64,000 bases of DNA from Hoylesella nanceiensis DSM 19126 = JCM 15639 (GCF_000379965.1 NZ_KB904328.1:1-64000), one strand, 5' to 3'. Positions 25,844 to 34,833 are shown, counted from the first letter of the stretch. Notes: generated by a model from the letters alone, not told the origin. Made by a program: numbers and translations.

Positions 25844-28291
25844 TTATATTTTATACTCTAATGCCAAAGAAATATATCTTTTAGGGCGTGAAAATCTACT
25901 TAATGACTTCTTTCCGTCTTGAAAGAAGTAGTTAATATTAGAGAGTAAAGCAGGGTTTGTTAATTGTCTTAGGTCGTCCCAACGTAGATATTCGCTATTA
26001 AGAATATTGTAAATACCAAGTCTTACAGTGAAATTACGAGTGACTTTATAGTAACCATAGGCATCAAAGGTGTATGCATTACTCATAAAAGAGGCAGGAT
26101 AGCGTCGTATTAGCTCTTTTCCAGCAGCGTCTTTGTCCCAAAATGTGGTCTGAGAAACAGGCTTTGCGAAATAAAGATTAGCCTTTATATTCACCTGCCA
26201 GCGTGCTTTTGGATCGGTATATTCAACTCCTATGTTTCCAGTTAGAGGCTGAATGCCCAGCATACTCATTCCAGATGAAGAGCTTCCTTCGGCATAACTA
26301 AAGGCAGAAGACACCATAAAGCCTTTTAATAGGTCTACCCATTCACCAGGATAAAGCTGCAATGCGGCATCAAAGCCTTTGAGATGAGCCGATGTTTGAT
26401 TAACATTCTTCACATAAGAGATACTCTTTGGAGCCTGCATAAGGGGCTCTTTCACAGCTAAAGTACCTTGTTTTAGCTCTATAAAGTCTGAATATTGATT
26501 ATAATAAAGACTCAATAAATAGCCAAATCCTTTGCCTCTACCATTGAATTCCAATTCATGATTATACGACTTTTCAGCCTTTAGGTCTCTATTGGATAAG
26601 ACAATGAATGATGGCCATGCGCTATAAAACTGGAAATACTTCTCTTCTGTGTTAGGAACTCTAAAGCCTGTTGAGAAGCGATAAGATGCATTTAGAAGCT
26701 GACTGTGGGCATAAGACACCACACCAAGGAACGAAAAGCCTGATTCTTTATCGTTAATTGGATCAAAATTCATTGCTGCTCCTTGCATATTGCGCAAGAG
26801 ATAATCAATGTATCCCATATTTTGTGCCCCACCTTTTCTATCGTCTTTAGTAGAGAACAAATCGTATCTTGCACCTAACTTCATTGTAAGCTTTTCATTA
26901 AAAGCGATATCGTCCATCAAAGAAACGCCCCAATTGAATCGTGTTATAGGGTTTAAGAACGAGTAAGTTTGTGCAAATACGCCCATAGGTTCGCCATATT
27001 TAAACACTTTTCCCATTCTAACAGTATATCCAGTCAATGGATCTGATGCCAAAGGAGCCTCTACATCCACATTACGAGTGTCATTAACTCGTTGCATTGC
27101 CATTGTAGATAGATTGAGAATGTGTTGACCTAACGCTCCAAGTTGAAACTTTTTAGAATCTAATTCCAACTTAAACAGATTGTCTTTCGTTGCTTGTCCT
27201 CTGTATTTAGTGTGCTTTCCCTCATAAACAAGCGTCATTTCGCTATTCACAAGGTCGAAGTTTGGACGATAAAAGTCGGTCCAAGAGCTGGCATCTAAAT
27301 AAGAATTTTGATGGTGCAATTTAGCTATTAGCTTACGTACAAGACCTTTTTCGCTTAAGAAACGATAAGAAAACGAAAGCGAACGACATAGCGATTGGTC
27401 GTGAGAGTAATAGTATGGCTTTCCATCTGCAGTGAAAGCATCAATAGGTTCCAATGTCCAAATATCCGCATTGGTCTTTCTATTCATTACATAAAACGAC
27501 AAAACGAACTTGTGATTGTCGTTAGGTGCATAAGAAAGTTTACCCAACCATGTTGTTTGATGAAAGTCCATAGGGTCTATTTGCGTAGAAGTGATGTTGC
27601 GAGTGAGCTTTCCATGCGAGAAATTTCGCAATTCATTACCATCTCTATGCGCAGCCATTAACAGAGCATCGAAATGCTTAAAGCGCACAGCACCACCCAA
27701 AAGATAGGTTCGAAGGTTCTCTTTTCCATTGTAATTGACGGTAGTTAAGAGTCCCCATTGCTTGTTTCCTTCAATCAAGTCACGTGCTTCTTTGGTAGAA
27801 TAGTTCACCGTTCCGCCCAAAGCTCCCGTTCCACTTACGAACGAGTTTGCACCCTTTTGAATTTCAACCGACGATGCAAAATAAGGGTCGAAGTCTATTC
27901 TTGAGGCGTTAGAAAGCCCATACGAGCTAAAAACTATATTGTCTTGTATCTCGGGTTGCAACACACCATCGATGCAAATAGCCACTCTATTGGCCTCAAC
28001 TCCACGTATAGCGAAGCCTCGCATACCTCCTCTTGAGCCCGAAACAGATACTCCTACCGATGGAATATAACGCACCAAGTCGTTCATATCCATTGGCATT
28101 TCCACCTTAAGTTGCTCTGCAGTGCGTTGAATGGTGCCCACTTTTTGTTTTCGTTTGTCGGCAGTTACAACCACTTCTTTTATCTTTTGGGTTTTAATGG
28201 TGTCTACTTTCGCTTGCTGGGCATGGGCTTTTGCGCCTCCAGCAACCGACAAAATCAGCATTAAAATATAACTATTGTTATTCATAATCAT
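25844..28291 (-). CDS. TonB-dependent receptor of the hemoglobin/transferrin/lactoferrin type
   Basis: The 815-residue outer-membrane receptor has a signal peptide (1-24), a TonB box region (Lys-Glu-Val-Val-Val-Thr-Ala, near 39), a plug (about 45-165) with Arg-Val-Ala-Ile-Cys-Ile-Asp-Gly-Val and the Gly-Thr-Gly-Ala-Leu-Gly-Gly-Thr-Val-Asn-Tyr motif, and a barrel ending in an aromatic-rich strand. The Gly-Ala-Leu-Gly-Gly motif, the Gly-Phe-Arg-Val-Pro (FRAP-like) motif followed by Asn-Arg-Asp-Leu-Lys, and the Arg-Phe-Ser-Arg-Pro-Lys-Arg C-terminus resemble the TbpA/LbpA/HmuR family. It probably imports iron or heme, or another host-bound ligand. Its start overlaps the previous stop (TGATG). 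Confidence 0.88.
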   Translation of the reverse strand: MIMNNNSYILMLILSVAGGAKAHAQQAKVDTIKTQKIKEVVVTADKRKQKVGTIQRTAEQLKVEMPMDMNDLVRYIPSVGVSVSGSRGGMRGFAIRGVEANRVAICIDGVLQPEIQDNIVFSSYGLSNASRIDFDPYFASSVEIQKGANSFVSGTGALGGTVNYSTKEARDLIEGNKQWGLLTTVNYNGKENLRTYLLGGAVRFKHFDALLMAAHRDGNELRNFSHGKLTRNITSTQIDPMDFHQTTWLGKLSYAPNDNHKFVLSFYVMNRKTNADIWTLEPIDAFTADGKPYYYSHDQSLCRSLSFSYRFLSEKGLVRKLIAKLHHQNSYLDASSWTDFYRPNFDLVNSEMTLVYEGKHTKYRGQATKDNLFKLELDSKKFQLGALGQHILNLSTMAMQRVNDTRNVDVEAPLASDPLTGYTVRMGKVFKYGEPMGVFAQTYSFLNPITRFNWGVSLMDDIAFNEKLTMKLGARYDLFSTKDDRKGGAQNMGYIDYLLRNMQGAAMNFDPINDKESGFSFLGVVSYAHSQLLNASYRFSTGFRVPNTEEKYFQFYSAWPSFIVLSNRDLKAEKSYNHELEFNGRGKGFGYLLSLYYNQYSDFIELKQGTLAVKEPLMQAPKSISYVKNVNQTSAHLKGFDAALQLYPGEWVDLLKGFMVSSAFSYAEGSSSSGMSMLGIQPLTGNIGVEYTDPKARWQVNIKANLYFAKPVSQTTFWDKDAAGKELIRRYPASFMSNAYTFDAYGYYKVTRNFTVRLGIYNILNSEYLRWDDLRQLTNPALLSNINYFFQDGKKSLSRFSRPKRYISLALEYKI

Positions 28292-28884
28292 CAGTTAATA
28301 AGAGTAAGTTCTGCCTTGAAAGGTAAGAACTCGTATGTCCTTCCTCCACGCTTTATTTTCTCTTCAATTTCAAAAGCATTGCTATCACCATCAAAAAGCA
28401 CTCTTTTTAGGGTCAAAAAGCATTGCTTTTTCGATGTAATTACAGTGCTTTTATTTGGCAATAGAATTTCTTTATTATCTGCAGGGGTTAGCTTAAAGGT
28501 GAGAGATAGTCGTTCATTGTTGATTTGAACGAATTGTTCTGGAACATTTTTAAAGGTAATTTCGTTTTCAGAAGCATTGTATTCGTAGAGCAATCCACGC
28601 AAAGGAATACGTCGAAAGCTCGCTACACTACCTTCGTTCATGGGCAAAGTGAGTTCGGGTTTCGAAAAGTTTGCCACCTCATTGTTGATATCAAACCACA
28701 AATAAGAATGATTACTGTTGATGATAAAGATGCGAGATAGCAGACGATCGTTATCCCCTACGAGCGGAATAGATTCGCTTTTAGTGTATTCTTCATTGCT
28801 ATCAAATTCTCGATTGATGCAACTGCACAAGACAATCAACATACAAAAGAATAGGCAATGTTTTGGTTTTACAAAGCAAGTCAT
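28291..28884 (-). CDS. Small lipoprotein carrying an internal repeat copy
   Basis: The 197-residue protein has a lipoprotein signal with Cys20 and Cys22 (Leu-Cys-Ser-Cys-Ile) and then an acidic tract (Asp-Ser-Asn-Glu-Glu). The rest is beta-rich; no family is recognised. Residues about 142-171 are encoded by repeat copy D, on the antisense reading of the repeat, without breaking the frame. Its stop overlaps the next gene's start by one base (TGATG), and it begins two bases after the previous stop, so it is tightly coupled to the TonB-dependent receptor. Confidence 0.8.
   Translation of the reverse strand: MTCFVKPKHCLFFCMLIVLCSCINREFDSNEEYTKSESIPLVGDNDRLLSRIFIINSNHSYLWFDINNEVANFSKPELTLPMNEGSVASFRRIPLRGLLYEYNASENEITFKNVPEQFVQINNERLSLTFKLTPADNKEILLPNKSTVITSKKQCFLTLKRVLFDGDSNAFEIEEKIKRGGRTYEFLPFKAELTLIN
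28372..28459 (+). repeat. 22-bp-period palindromic repeat, copy D (4 units, inside a coding sequence)
   Basis: Units start at 28372, 28394, 28416 and 28438. Unit 3 is the perfect core AAAAGCATTGCTTTT and unit 2 has an AGGGTCA spacer. It aligns without gaps to the intergenic copies. The second half of unit 3/4 is close to copy B (AATTACAGTGCTTTT versus AATTACATTGCTTTT). It lies in the coding sequence at 28291-28884 and leaves the frame open. Confidence 0.75.
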
Positions 28885-28886
28885 TA

Positions 28887-29930
28887 TTATTGTGCAGTTA
28901 ATGTAAATGATTTAAAGTCGGCATAATAACCATTTTCAAACATTTCTGAGTTGTAATCAGATGATCGTAGGTTCACCATTACATATAAAGTGATGCGAGG
29001 TTCAGACAAAGTTAGCTCGTTACCATTTACAGAATAGGTGTATTCATAATACCATTCGTGTGCTACATTGCCACGACCAGTAAAGGTATTGGCATTGTCT
29101 TTCATTGGAACACGGAAGAAAATTTTGTTATTATAAACAAAACAACTGATGTTATTTTCTGCCATAAGCTCTTGTTTCCAGTCGCCTGCAGAATCGAAAT
29201 TAAGCGAATAGTCTACAATTATAGGAGCAAGGAAAAAGCGCTTTGCAGTGATGGTGTTGTTCTTATTGAAATGAAAATCAAAGCTCAAATCCTTCAAACC
29301 CTTATAATCTCCAGTGTATAAGTCGGGTAATTCGTCCTCATGTCCTGCCAAATCAAAAGTCCACTTCCATTGTTTATTCAACAATTCGGTAGGAATTGCA
29401 CCCAAAGCACTTTCTCTTTTCTTTAGGATTGCGCCCACCATACTTTCAATTTCGGCTACCTTTGCCTGCAAACGCTCATACTTTGCGCCTTGTCTTGCAC
29501 GATAAGGCAACTCATGAAGCACGCTTTTACAATTGATAATGATATGGTTTCTACGCACATATCCATCGTAAAGGCTACCCTTATTCAACTCTTGTTCTAA
29601 TGTACTTTGATTTCTTTTTAATCGAATAGCCATTTTTATTAGCGTCTCATTAACACGTATATCTTGGTCGGTTAATAAGTTCTTGCCATCTGAAACCAAA
29701 TCAGTAAAAACAAAAGTTCTTAGCTTTTGCTCTGTTTCATCGGGCTTTTCAAATGCCTCTTCGAATAGTTTATCGAAGTTATTAGCAAGTTCTTGCTTTG
29801 CAACTAAAGCTCTTTCTTTTTCATCTAACTCTACTTTTGTGCAGCTTACAGCAACAAAACACAGTGCAACAAGCATAGTATTTGTTGCAATAGATGTTCT
29901 TTTTAGTTGTCTTTTTATATTAAATTTCAT
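28887..29930 (-). CDS. Lipoprotein with helical N-terminus and lipocalin-like C-terminus
   Basis: The 347-residue protein has signal Ala-Val-Ser-Cys (Cys30). Residues about 35-185 are strongly helical and charged, suggesting a helical bundle or stalk. From about 195 the sequence turns beta-rich, with Lys-Gln-Trp-Lys-Trp-Thr-Phe and Phe-His-Phe-Asn-Lys, like other lipocalin-like lipoproteins in this operon. No family is recognised. It lies 78 bases after the preceding lipoprotein gene and two bases before the next. Confidence 0.78.
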   Translation of the reverse strand: MKFNIKRQLKRTSIATNTMLVALCFVAVSCTKVELDEKERALVAKQELANNFDKLFEEAFEKPDETEQKLRTFVFTDLVSDGKNLLTDQDIRVNETLIKMAIRLKRNQSTLEQELNKGSLYDGYVRRNHIIINCKSVLHELPYRARQGAKYERLQAKVAEIESMVGAILKKRESALGAIPTELLNKQWKWTFDLAGHEDELPDLYTGDYKGLKDLSFDFHFNKNNTITAKRFFLAPIIVDYSLNFDSAGDWKQELMAENNISCFVYNNKIFFRVPMKDNANTFTGRGNVAHEWYYEYTYSVNGNELTLSEPRITLYVMVNLRSSDYNSEMFENGYYADFKSFTLTAQ

Positions 29931-30008
29931 GTTATTAATAAAGTAAATCTGAATAAGTTATTAAGTTAAAACACTGTTATTCTGCATCTTTCGCCTTTCA
30001 ACACCTAT

Positions 30009-30590
30009 TTACTTGCGAACGGCTTCGATAACAATTGTAACAGGAAGGATGTTTGGTGACACCTTTAAATCAAGCTTTCCGTCTTTAAATACACCACTTG
30101 CTTGCGCTCTATCTGTATCGAATCCTTTTAGATTAGGAGGCAAAACGCCCTCTGGAATCTTATTAGGATCAACCTCATTTGCGCCGTATGGCTCTGCTTT
30201 AAATGTGCCTTTTACTGATTGAAGCTGAATACTTCCATCTTTTTGACGCTTTACATCCATCACAAAGTCACCCGAAACGGCAAAAGGCATGCGTGCTGTT
30301 TCGCTCAATTTTCCATTTGAATCGAACATAGGAGCATTGAACTTCTCGAAATGAAAGCGCACTTGTTGATTGTTATTAAGGGCTTCTAAAACAACGATAT
30401 GAGGTCCTTGTGCCATCTGTTTGGTGCCCATTGTGGGGGTTATTGTGGCTTGATAGGTTCCAGTAACAACGCCAACGGCAGACGAACCACCTGTTTCTTC
30501 ATTGTTATTACTACACGATGCAGCCATTAAAGCCATGAAAAGGAATAATAAAACGCTACTTTTCAATTGTTGAATTGTCTTTAAATACAT
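30009..30590 (-). CDS. Calycin-like lipoprotein
   Basis: The 193-residue protein has signal Met-Ala-Ala-Ser-Cys (Cys26) followed by Ser-Asn-Asn-Asn-Glu-Glu, a plausible surface-export signal. The body starts Val-Thr-Gly-Thr-Tyr-Gln-Ala-Thr-Ile and continues as alternating strands, resembling the small calycin-like lipoproteins of Bacteroidetes. No catalytic motif is seen. It is the second lipoprotein of the operon after the methyltransferase; a ligand-binding role is inferred. Confidence 0.78.
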   Translation of the reverse strand: MYLKTIQQLKSSVLLFLFMALMAASCSNNNEETGGSSAVGVVTGTYQATITPTMGTKQMAQGPHIVVLEALNNNQQVRFHFEKFNAPMFDSNGKLSETARMPFAVSGDFVMDVKRQKDGSIQLQSVKGTFKAEPYGANEVDPNKIPEGVLPPNLKGFDTDRAQASGVFKDGKLDLKVSPNILPVTIVIEAVRK

Positions 30591-30662
30591 ATTGTTTATC
30601 TTTAAGTTATGGTTTATTTTTTGAGTTATTGAATGCTAATTGTAATGTTGTTTGTCCTCAAT

Positions 30663-31274
30663 TCACTCCTTAGTGCCTTGCCATTGCATCTTCATTGCAA
30701 CGGGTAACATAAGATCTATGAGGGCAGAAACTTCGTTTTTAGAACGCAAGAAATATCCTTCTAGCTCTGCATCGTCGCTCTCTGGCAATTCAAGTCCAAT
30801 CTGTTTGCCTTCGTCCGACGTACGAACTATGCCGTCACGACCTTGCAATCGAATGGTATCTCCTACTCCTTCAGATAATAATACGTCCATTTCTACACTC
30901 ACATAAAGCGGCATAAAGTTGGTATGAAACTTACTTATGCTGAGGTGTAACGATCCATTTGCATTGGTGGTGCAATGCACTTGATGTTTACCTGCAGTGA
31001 AATAAAGAAGCGGTTTGATGCGTTCGGCATCATAATAAATCATGGATAACTTCGAAGAGTAATGTCCTTCGATGGCTTTTGCTAACGCTTGAGTGCCTAA
31101 GTCGTCGTCGACATACTCTTTTTTGTTAGGCAATAGCTCTTTTGAACGTGCGTAATCGTCTGATAAAAACGATTCTTTTTCACACGACATCAATAGCAAC
31201 ACCAAGCCAATAAAAATGCTTTTTGCTACTAATTGCCATGAGATTACTGCCTTAAAAACGTTATTTTTTATCAT
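30663..31274 (-). CDS. Small lipoprotein (DUF4840-like)
   Basis: The 203-residue protein has a long signal ending Leu-Leu-Met-Ser-Cys (Cys31) and an acidic/charged tail (Glu-Lys-Glu-Ser, then Ser-Asp-Asp). The beta-rich body includes an Ile-Glu-Gly-His-Tyr-Ser-Ser-Lys segment (near 69) that suggests a DUF4840-type small-barrel protein, though I cannot confirm the family. It starts 21 bases after the methyltransferase, so co-transcription is likely. Confidence 0.75.
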   Translation of the reverse strand: MIKNNVFKAVISWQLVAKSIFIGLVLLLMSCEKESFLSDDYARSKELLPNKKEYVDDDLGTQALAKAIEGHYSSKLSMIYYDAERIKPLLYFTAGKHQVHCTTNANGSLHLSISKFHTNFMPLYVSVEMDVLLSEGVGDTIRLQGRDGIVRTSDEGKQIGLELPESDDAELEGYFLRSKNEVSALIDLMLPVAMKMQWQGTKE

Positions 31275-31295
31275 TATAATGCCTGTTTTGTGGTT

Positions 31296-32072
31296 CTATC
31301 GCTTACGTGCGACAATGCAAATAGCATTGATGTGGTTGCCATGTTTACGGAAAATGCGGCGCATTTCTAATACTCTTTTGCGAGCATGACTATTCTTTAA
31401 CATTCTAAATATAATGCGAATGAAATTCCAAAAGCCTTCATCTGCAATCATACGAGCCTGCTCTAACAAGTGCATTGGTCTGCTTTCGACATACGAAATG
31501 TCGAAACCATTGTCCTCTAAGATGTCCTTCCACTCTACAAGAGTTAAGGGACGAACATTGGTTTTGATTCCTTTTGCAAGATCACTCTCTATCTCTTTGC
31601 GCACTTCTTGCGATGTATTGTCGGGATATATGCCTATTTCATGAATGCCATAAAGCCCTCCTGGACGCAATAAACGTGCTGCTTCGGCTATAATAGCTTG
31701 CTTTTGTGGTTTACTTTGCATTGTTAACATGGCCTCTCCATACACCTTTGAGGCGCTATTTGCAGGCAAACCTGTTTCTGAAGCGTTTCCTATTACGATC
31801 TGCATTTTATCGTTTTGCACGTTATTTTCAACTCGTTTGGCTGCTTCTGCATTGAGTTCTACTGCCACATAGCTATGAGGTTGATGAGAAAGAGCAAGCT
31901 TTGCGGTGTAACCTAAGCCCGGAGCGAACTCTATTACATCATCATCTGAAGTGATGTTCATTGCCTTTAGCATTTCGTGAGTTAACTCTTTACCACCTGG
32001 TCGCAACACTTTCTTACCTAATTTTGCTAGTACCCAGTGACCTTGTTCCATGTTCATGCGTTTCTCTACCAT
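31296..32072 (-). CDS. Class I SAM-dependent methyltransferase
   Basis: The 258-residue cytosolic protein has SAM motif I as Val-Ile-Glu-Phe-Ala-Pro-Gly-Leu-Gly-Tyr (about 41-50), the acidic ribose-binding residue in Val-Ala-Val-Glu-Leu (near 73), and motif Leu-Leu-Arg-Pro-Gly-Gly (near 137), as in the Methyltransf_11/UbiE group. The substrate cannot be inferred. It lies between a FecA-like receptor gene (67 bases upstream) and a string of lipoproteins (21 bases downstream). It could modify a small chelator or a surface molecule, but it may simply be a hitch-hiker. Confidence 0.88.
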   Translation of the reverse strand: MVEKRMNMEQGHWVLAKLGKKVLRPGGKELTHEMLKAMNITSDDDVIEFAPGLGYTAKLALSHQPHSYVAVELNAEAAKRVENNVQNDKMQIVIGNASETGLPANSASKVYGEAMLTMQSKPQKQAIIAEAARLLRPGGLYGIHEIGIYPDNTSQEVRKEIESDLAKGIKTNVRPLTLVEWKDILEDNGFDISYVESRPMHLLEQARMIADEGFWNFIRIIFRMLKNSHARKRVLEMRRIFRKHGNHINAICIVARKR

Positions 32073-32139
32073 TGTTTTTTCGTTTTAGTTTCGATTATTG
32101 TTGTTTGTTTTTATTTATTAGTTGCAATGCAATTGCCCT

Positions 32140-34377
32140 CTACCAACGCCACGTTAAGCCTGCAAATACACTTCGAGGTTGCCCTGGAATGAAGAAAGTT
32201 AGCTGTTTTGCGGTGAAGTTTGGGAATGGTATTGCGGGGTTATGTATCTCATCACTGATGACATAACTTGATGCATAGCGTTTGTTTGCGATATTTTTCA
32301 TCTCAACATAGATATGCCATTTTGAGCTGAACTGATAGCCCAAGCGAGCGTTCCACACATGATAAGCAGGCTGAAACATGGTGTTTGTGTGGTCTATTGG
32401 AGTGTTTCCTGGTTTCAGTTCTAATGATATAGAACCATTTAAGCCACAAGAATGTTGATAATCGAGCGAGCTATTGATGTAATGTTGTGGAACTCCTGCG
32501 AGATACTTACCATCGTATTTGCCACCTTTAAAGATGAAACGACTATAATTATACACTGCTCCTAAGGTGAAACTACCGATATTATACCCTAAAACATGGG
32601 GTTTACTTGCCACTTGAAGCCCTACTTCTAAGCCCTGATGAAGGGTCTTTGGGTAGTTTTCTGTACGCTTTAAGCCTCGCACATAGTCTTTTATTTCGAG
32701 TATTTCGTTGGTTACCCAAGAGTTATAAATAGCCACATTCCAAGACAATTGCGTTAAACGTCCCTTGCTACCTACCTCAAATGTGGTGGCTGTTTGTTTC
32801 TTTAAAGCAATGGAAAAGAGTTTCTTCGGACTGGTATTGATATTCGATGTCACCTCTGTTCCTACCAATTCGTCGAACGTTGGAGGCTCATAACTATTAC
32901 TAATATTGGCAAATAGCTGGATATCTTTTTGTTGAATAGGATTGTAAACCACGCCTATTCGAGGATTAAAGGCAGTGAAATGCTGATTTAGTGTACTGTT
33001 TTCTGAATAGAAATAACGATATTTTCTCGACATATGACTATACCATGGACGAAGAGTTGGATCGCTAAACACGTCTTTACTGTTGCGAATATTATGCACA
33101 CCATGCACATCTAACACCACATGTAGCTGTTTATTCAAGGCATAATCGGCTTCAATAAAGGCGGTAAAGTTGGCAGAATGTAACTTATCCCACGCAAACA
33201 TAAACGACTCTTTGCCATCTTTGTTGATATAATGGCGTCGATTCATCCAACCTAAAGACGCCAATGCGCCTGCCGAAAGCTGCAGTTTTGAGGTGGAATA
33301 GTTATAATAGAGGGTTGCACCAAGATCGTTATTAAAAGAATGAGGTATTGAGATGGTGATGGGAAAGGCAAACCTATCGTCGGCATATTGATAGTAGACC
33401 GATGCTAAAAGATTGCTTTTTGCATTGAGAACAATACCTGTTTGATTGGAAATTCGAAACATATCGACATTGCGATGAGGCTTATCTCTCAAGATATTAG
33501 GACCCATTGAGAAGGGAAGGTCAACACCTACGCTCACTTGTTTGGGGTTGGTTAAAAGCTGATCGAGGGTTAATGGACCTGGCATTTGAAAGTAAAGATG
33601 AGTGAAATGCATAAAGGTTCGGTTCTCGATAGTGTGTTTTTGATTTCTCCACCCTACGTTAATAGAAGCGGTTAGACGATTGTTTTCGTTATAAATGCGG
33701 TAGCCTTTTTGAGCATTATAGGTAGAAGCAACAAACATATCCCATGCTCCCATGCGCTTTCCTGTGGTGAATGTTAAGCCTATTGTACCATAAGAGCCTC
33801 CTTCGAGCTTTACACTTGTGGTGCTATCTGTTTGTGCTGTTCTACTAACAAAGTTCAATGCGCCACCCAATGTGCCTGCTCCAAATCGCAAAGCATTCGC
33901 TCCTTTAAATACTTCTACATAGCGAGCGGTCATCGCATCCATTATACCTACCACGTAAGAGCCGTCTGAAAAGTTCACAGGAATACCATCTTGAAGCAGA
34001 TAAACACCTCGTCTTTGAGGATTACTCTGTATTCCTGAGCCTCTAATATTTAAGCGGGGCTGATCGTTTGAGCCAAAGAATTCTTGTATCATAACGCCTG
34101 GTTGCATCTTTAAAGCATCTTTTATCGTGGCTATTCGCTGATTATCTGGGCGTATTTCTACAAGAGATGTGCTGCCTGCAATGCGCCTTTGAAGGGCTAA
34201 AGCCTGCATCATATCGGGTGAAGTAAGACTGAATTTGGGCTTAACCGACACTTCTTTCAATAATATAACGGTGTCGTTTAAATTGCTTTTTTGTTGAGCA
34301 TGCACTGCAACAAAAGAACAGATAAGACTTAAAAAGGCAAATATTGCTTTATGTAAGTTCAAAAGATAATTCTTCAT
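32140..34377 (-). CDS. FecA-like TonB-dependent outer-membrane receptor
   Basis: The 745-residue receptor has a signal peptide (about 1-27, ending His-Ala-Gln), a plug domain (about 40-170) with the Pro-Gly-Val-Met-Ile-Gln and Gly-Ala-Gly-Thr-Leu-Gly-Gly-Ala-Leu-Asn motifs, and a beta barrel. The Gly-Val-Pro-Gln-His motif and the C-terminal Pro-Gly-Gln-Pro-Arg-Ser-Val-Phe-Ala-Gly-Leu-Thr-Trp-Arg-Trp closely follow the FecA/PupB-type siderophore-receptor pattern. There is no N-terminal signalling extension, so it does not signal to an anti-sigma factor. It likely imports a ferric chelate. It appears to be the first gene of the ten-gene operon, with a -7 box at 34423-34430. Confidence 0.92.
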   Translation of the reverse strand: MKNYLLNLHKAIFAFLSLICSFVAVHAQQKSNLNDTVILLKEVSVKPKFSLTSPDMMQALALQRRIAGSTSLVEIRPDNQRIATIKDALKMQPGVMIQEFFGSNDQPRLNIRGSGIQSNPQRRGVYLLQDGIPVNFSDGSYVVGIMDAMTARYVEVFKGANALRFGAGTLGGALNFVSRTAQTDSTTSVKLEGGSYGTIGLTFTTGKRMGAWDMFVASTYNAQKGYRIYNENNRLTASINVGWRNQKHTIENRTFMHFTHLYFQMPGPLTLDQLLTNPKQVSVGVDLPFSMGPNILRDKPHRNVDMFRISNQTGIVLNAKSNLLASVYYQYADDRFAFPITISIPHSFNNDLGATLYYNYSTSKLQLSAGALASLGWMNRRHYINKDGKESFMFAWDKLHSANFTAFIEADYALNKQLHVVLDVHGVHNIRNSKDVFSDPTLRPWYSHMSRKYRYFYSENSTLNQHFTAFNPRIGVVYNPIQQKDIQLFANISNSYEPPTFDELVGTEVTSNINTSPKKLFSIALKKQTATTFEVGSKGRLTQLSWNVAIYNSWVTNEILEIKDYVRGLKRTENYPKTLHQGLEVGLQVASKPHVLGYNIGSFTLGAVYNYSRFIFKGGKYDGKYLAGVPQHYINSSLDYQHSCGLNGSISLELKPGNTPIDHTNTMFQPAYHVWNARLGYQFSSKWHIYVEMKNIANKRYASSYVISDEIHNPAIPFPNFTAKQLTFFIPGQPRSVFAGLTWRW

Positions 34378-34422
34378 TTATAGTATTTGAGAGAATGAAC
34401 GTCTTAACATTCATTTCGAATG

Positions 34423-34430
34423 CAAAATTA
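34423..34430 (-). promoter_or_regulatory. -7 promoter box for the ten-gene operon
   Basis: TAATTTTG on the minus strand matches TAnnTTTG, 45 bases before the start of the FecA-like receptor gene. A TTTG lies 26 bases further upstream (34460-34457), longer than the usual 19-21, so the -33 match is doubtful. Confidence 0.4.
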
Positions 34431-34572
34431 AAAAGGTGAAAAAGGCATTAAAGTAACAAATGCGACCGATAAAAACAAATACCCAATAGTTGTGAGATGC
34501 GCAAAGAGGTTATACAAAACTGTATCTATGGTATTTTGCCTTCGAGATACGTTCTAAATGAAACTAAAAAAT

Positions 34573-34660
34573 AAAAGCATTGCTTTTATATTGCAATAGC
34601 TATGATTTTAGGGTGCAATTGCATTGAGATTAGAGTGCAAAAGCAATGATATTATTTTGC
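34573..34660 (+). repeat. 22-bp-period palindromic repeat, copy E (4 units)
   Basis: Units start at 34573, 34595, 34617 and 34639. Unit 1 is the perfect 15-bp palindrome AAAAGCATTGCTTTT and unit 2 is followed by AGGGTGC. The first 76 bases are about 90 percent identical to copy C by eye. It lies between an upstream terminator and the downstream operon promoter. Confidence 0.88.
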
Positions 34661-34833
34661 CATGCCCAATCTATTGCAATGGAACGGCTACGACTTAAAG
34701 AGAAAAAGGGGATAGAAAGATAGATGAAGGCAGTGCTTTTACCTACTTAAAGTTCTAAAAATAGGCCACACACTCTACCCTTTTGCATACCAACAGGCAA
34801 GCAAAAAGGGATAAGATAGTGGCAAGAAGGAAA

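Noticed and set aside
22139-34377. The ten-gene operon as a classical hmuYRSTUV heme locus
   Set aside because: No HmuY-like hemophore, CobN-like HmuS or inner-membrane HmuTUV components are seen; only the receptor is similar.
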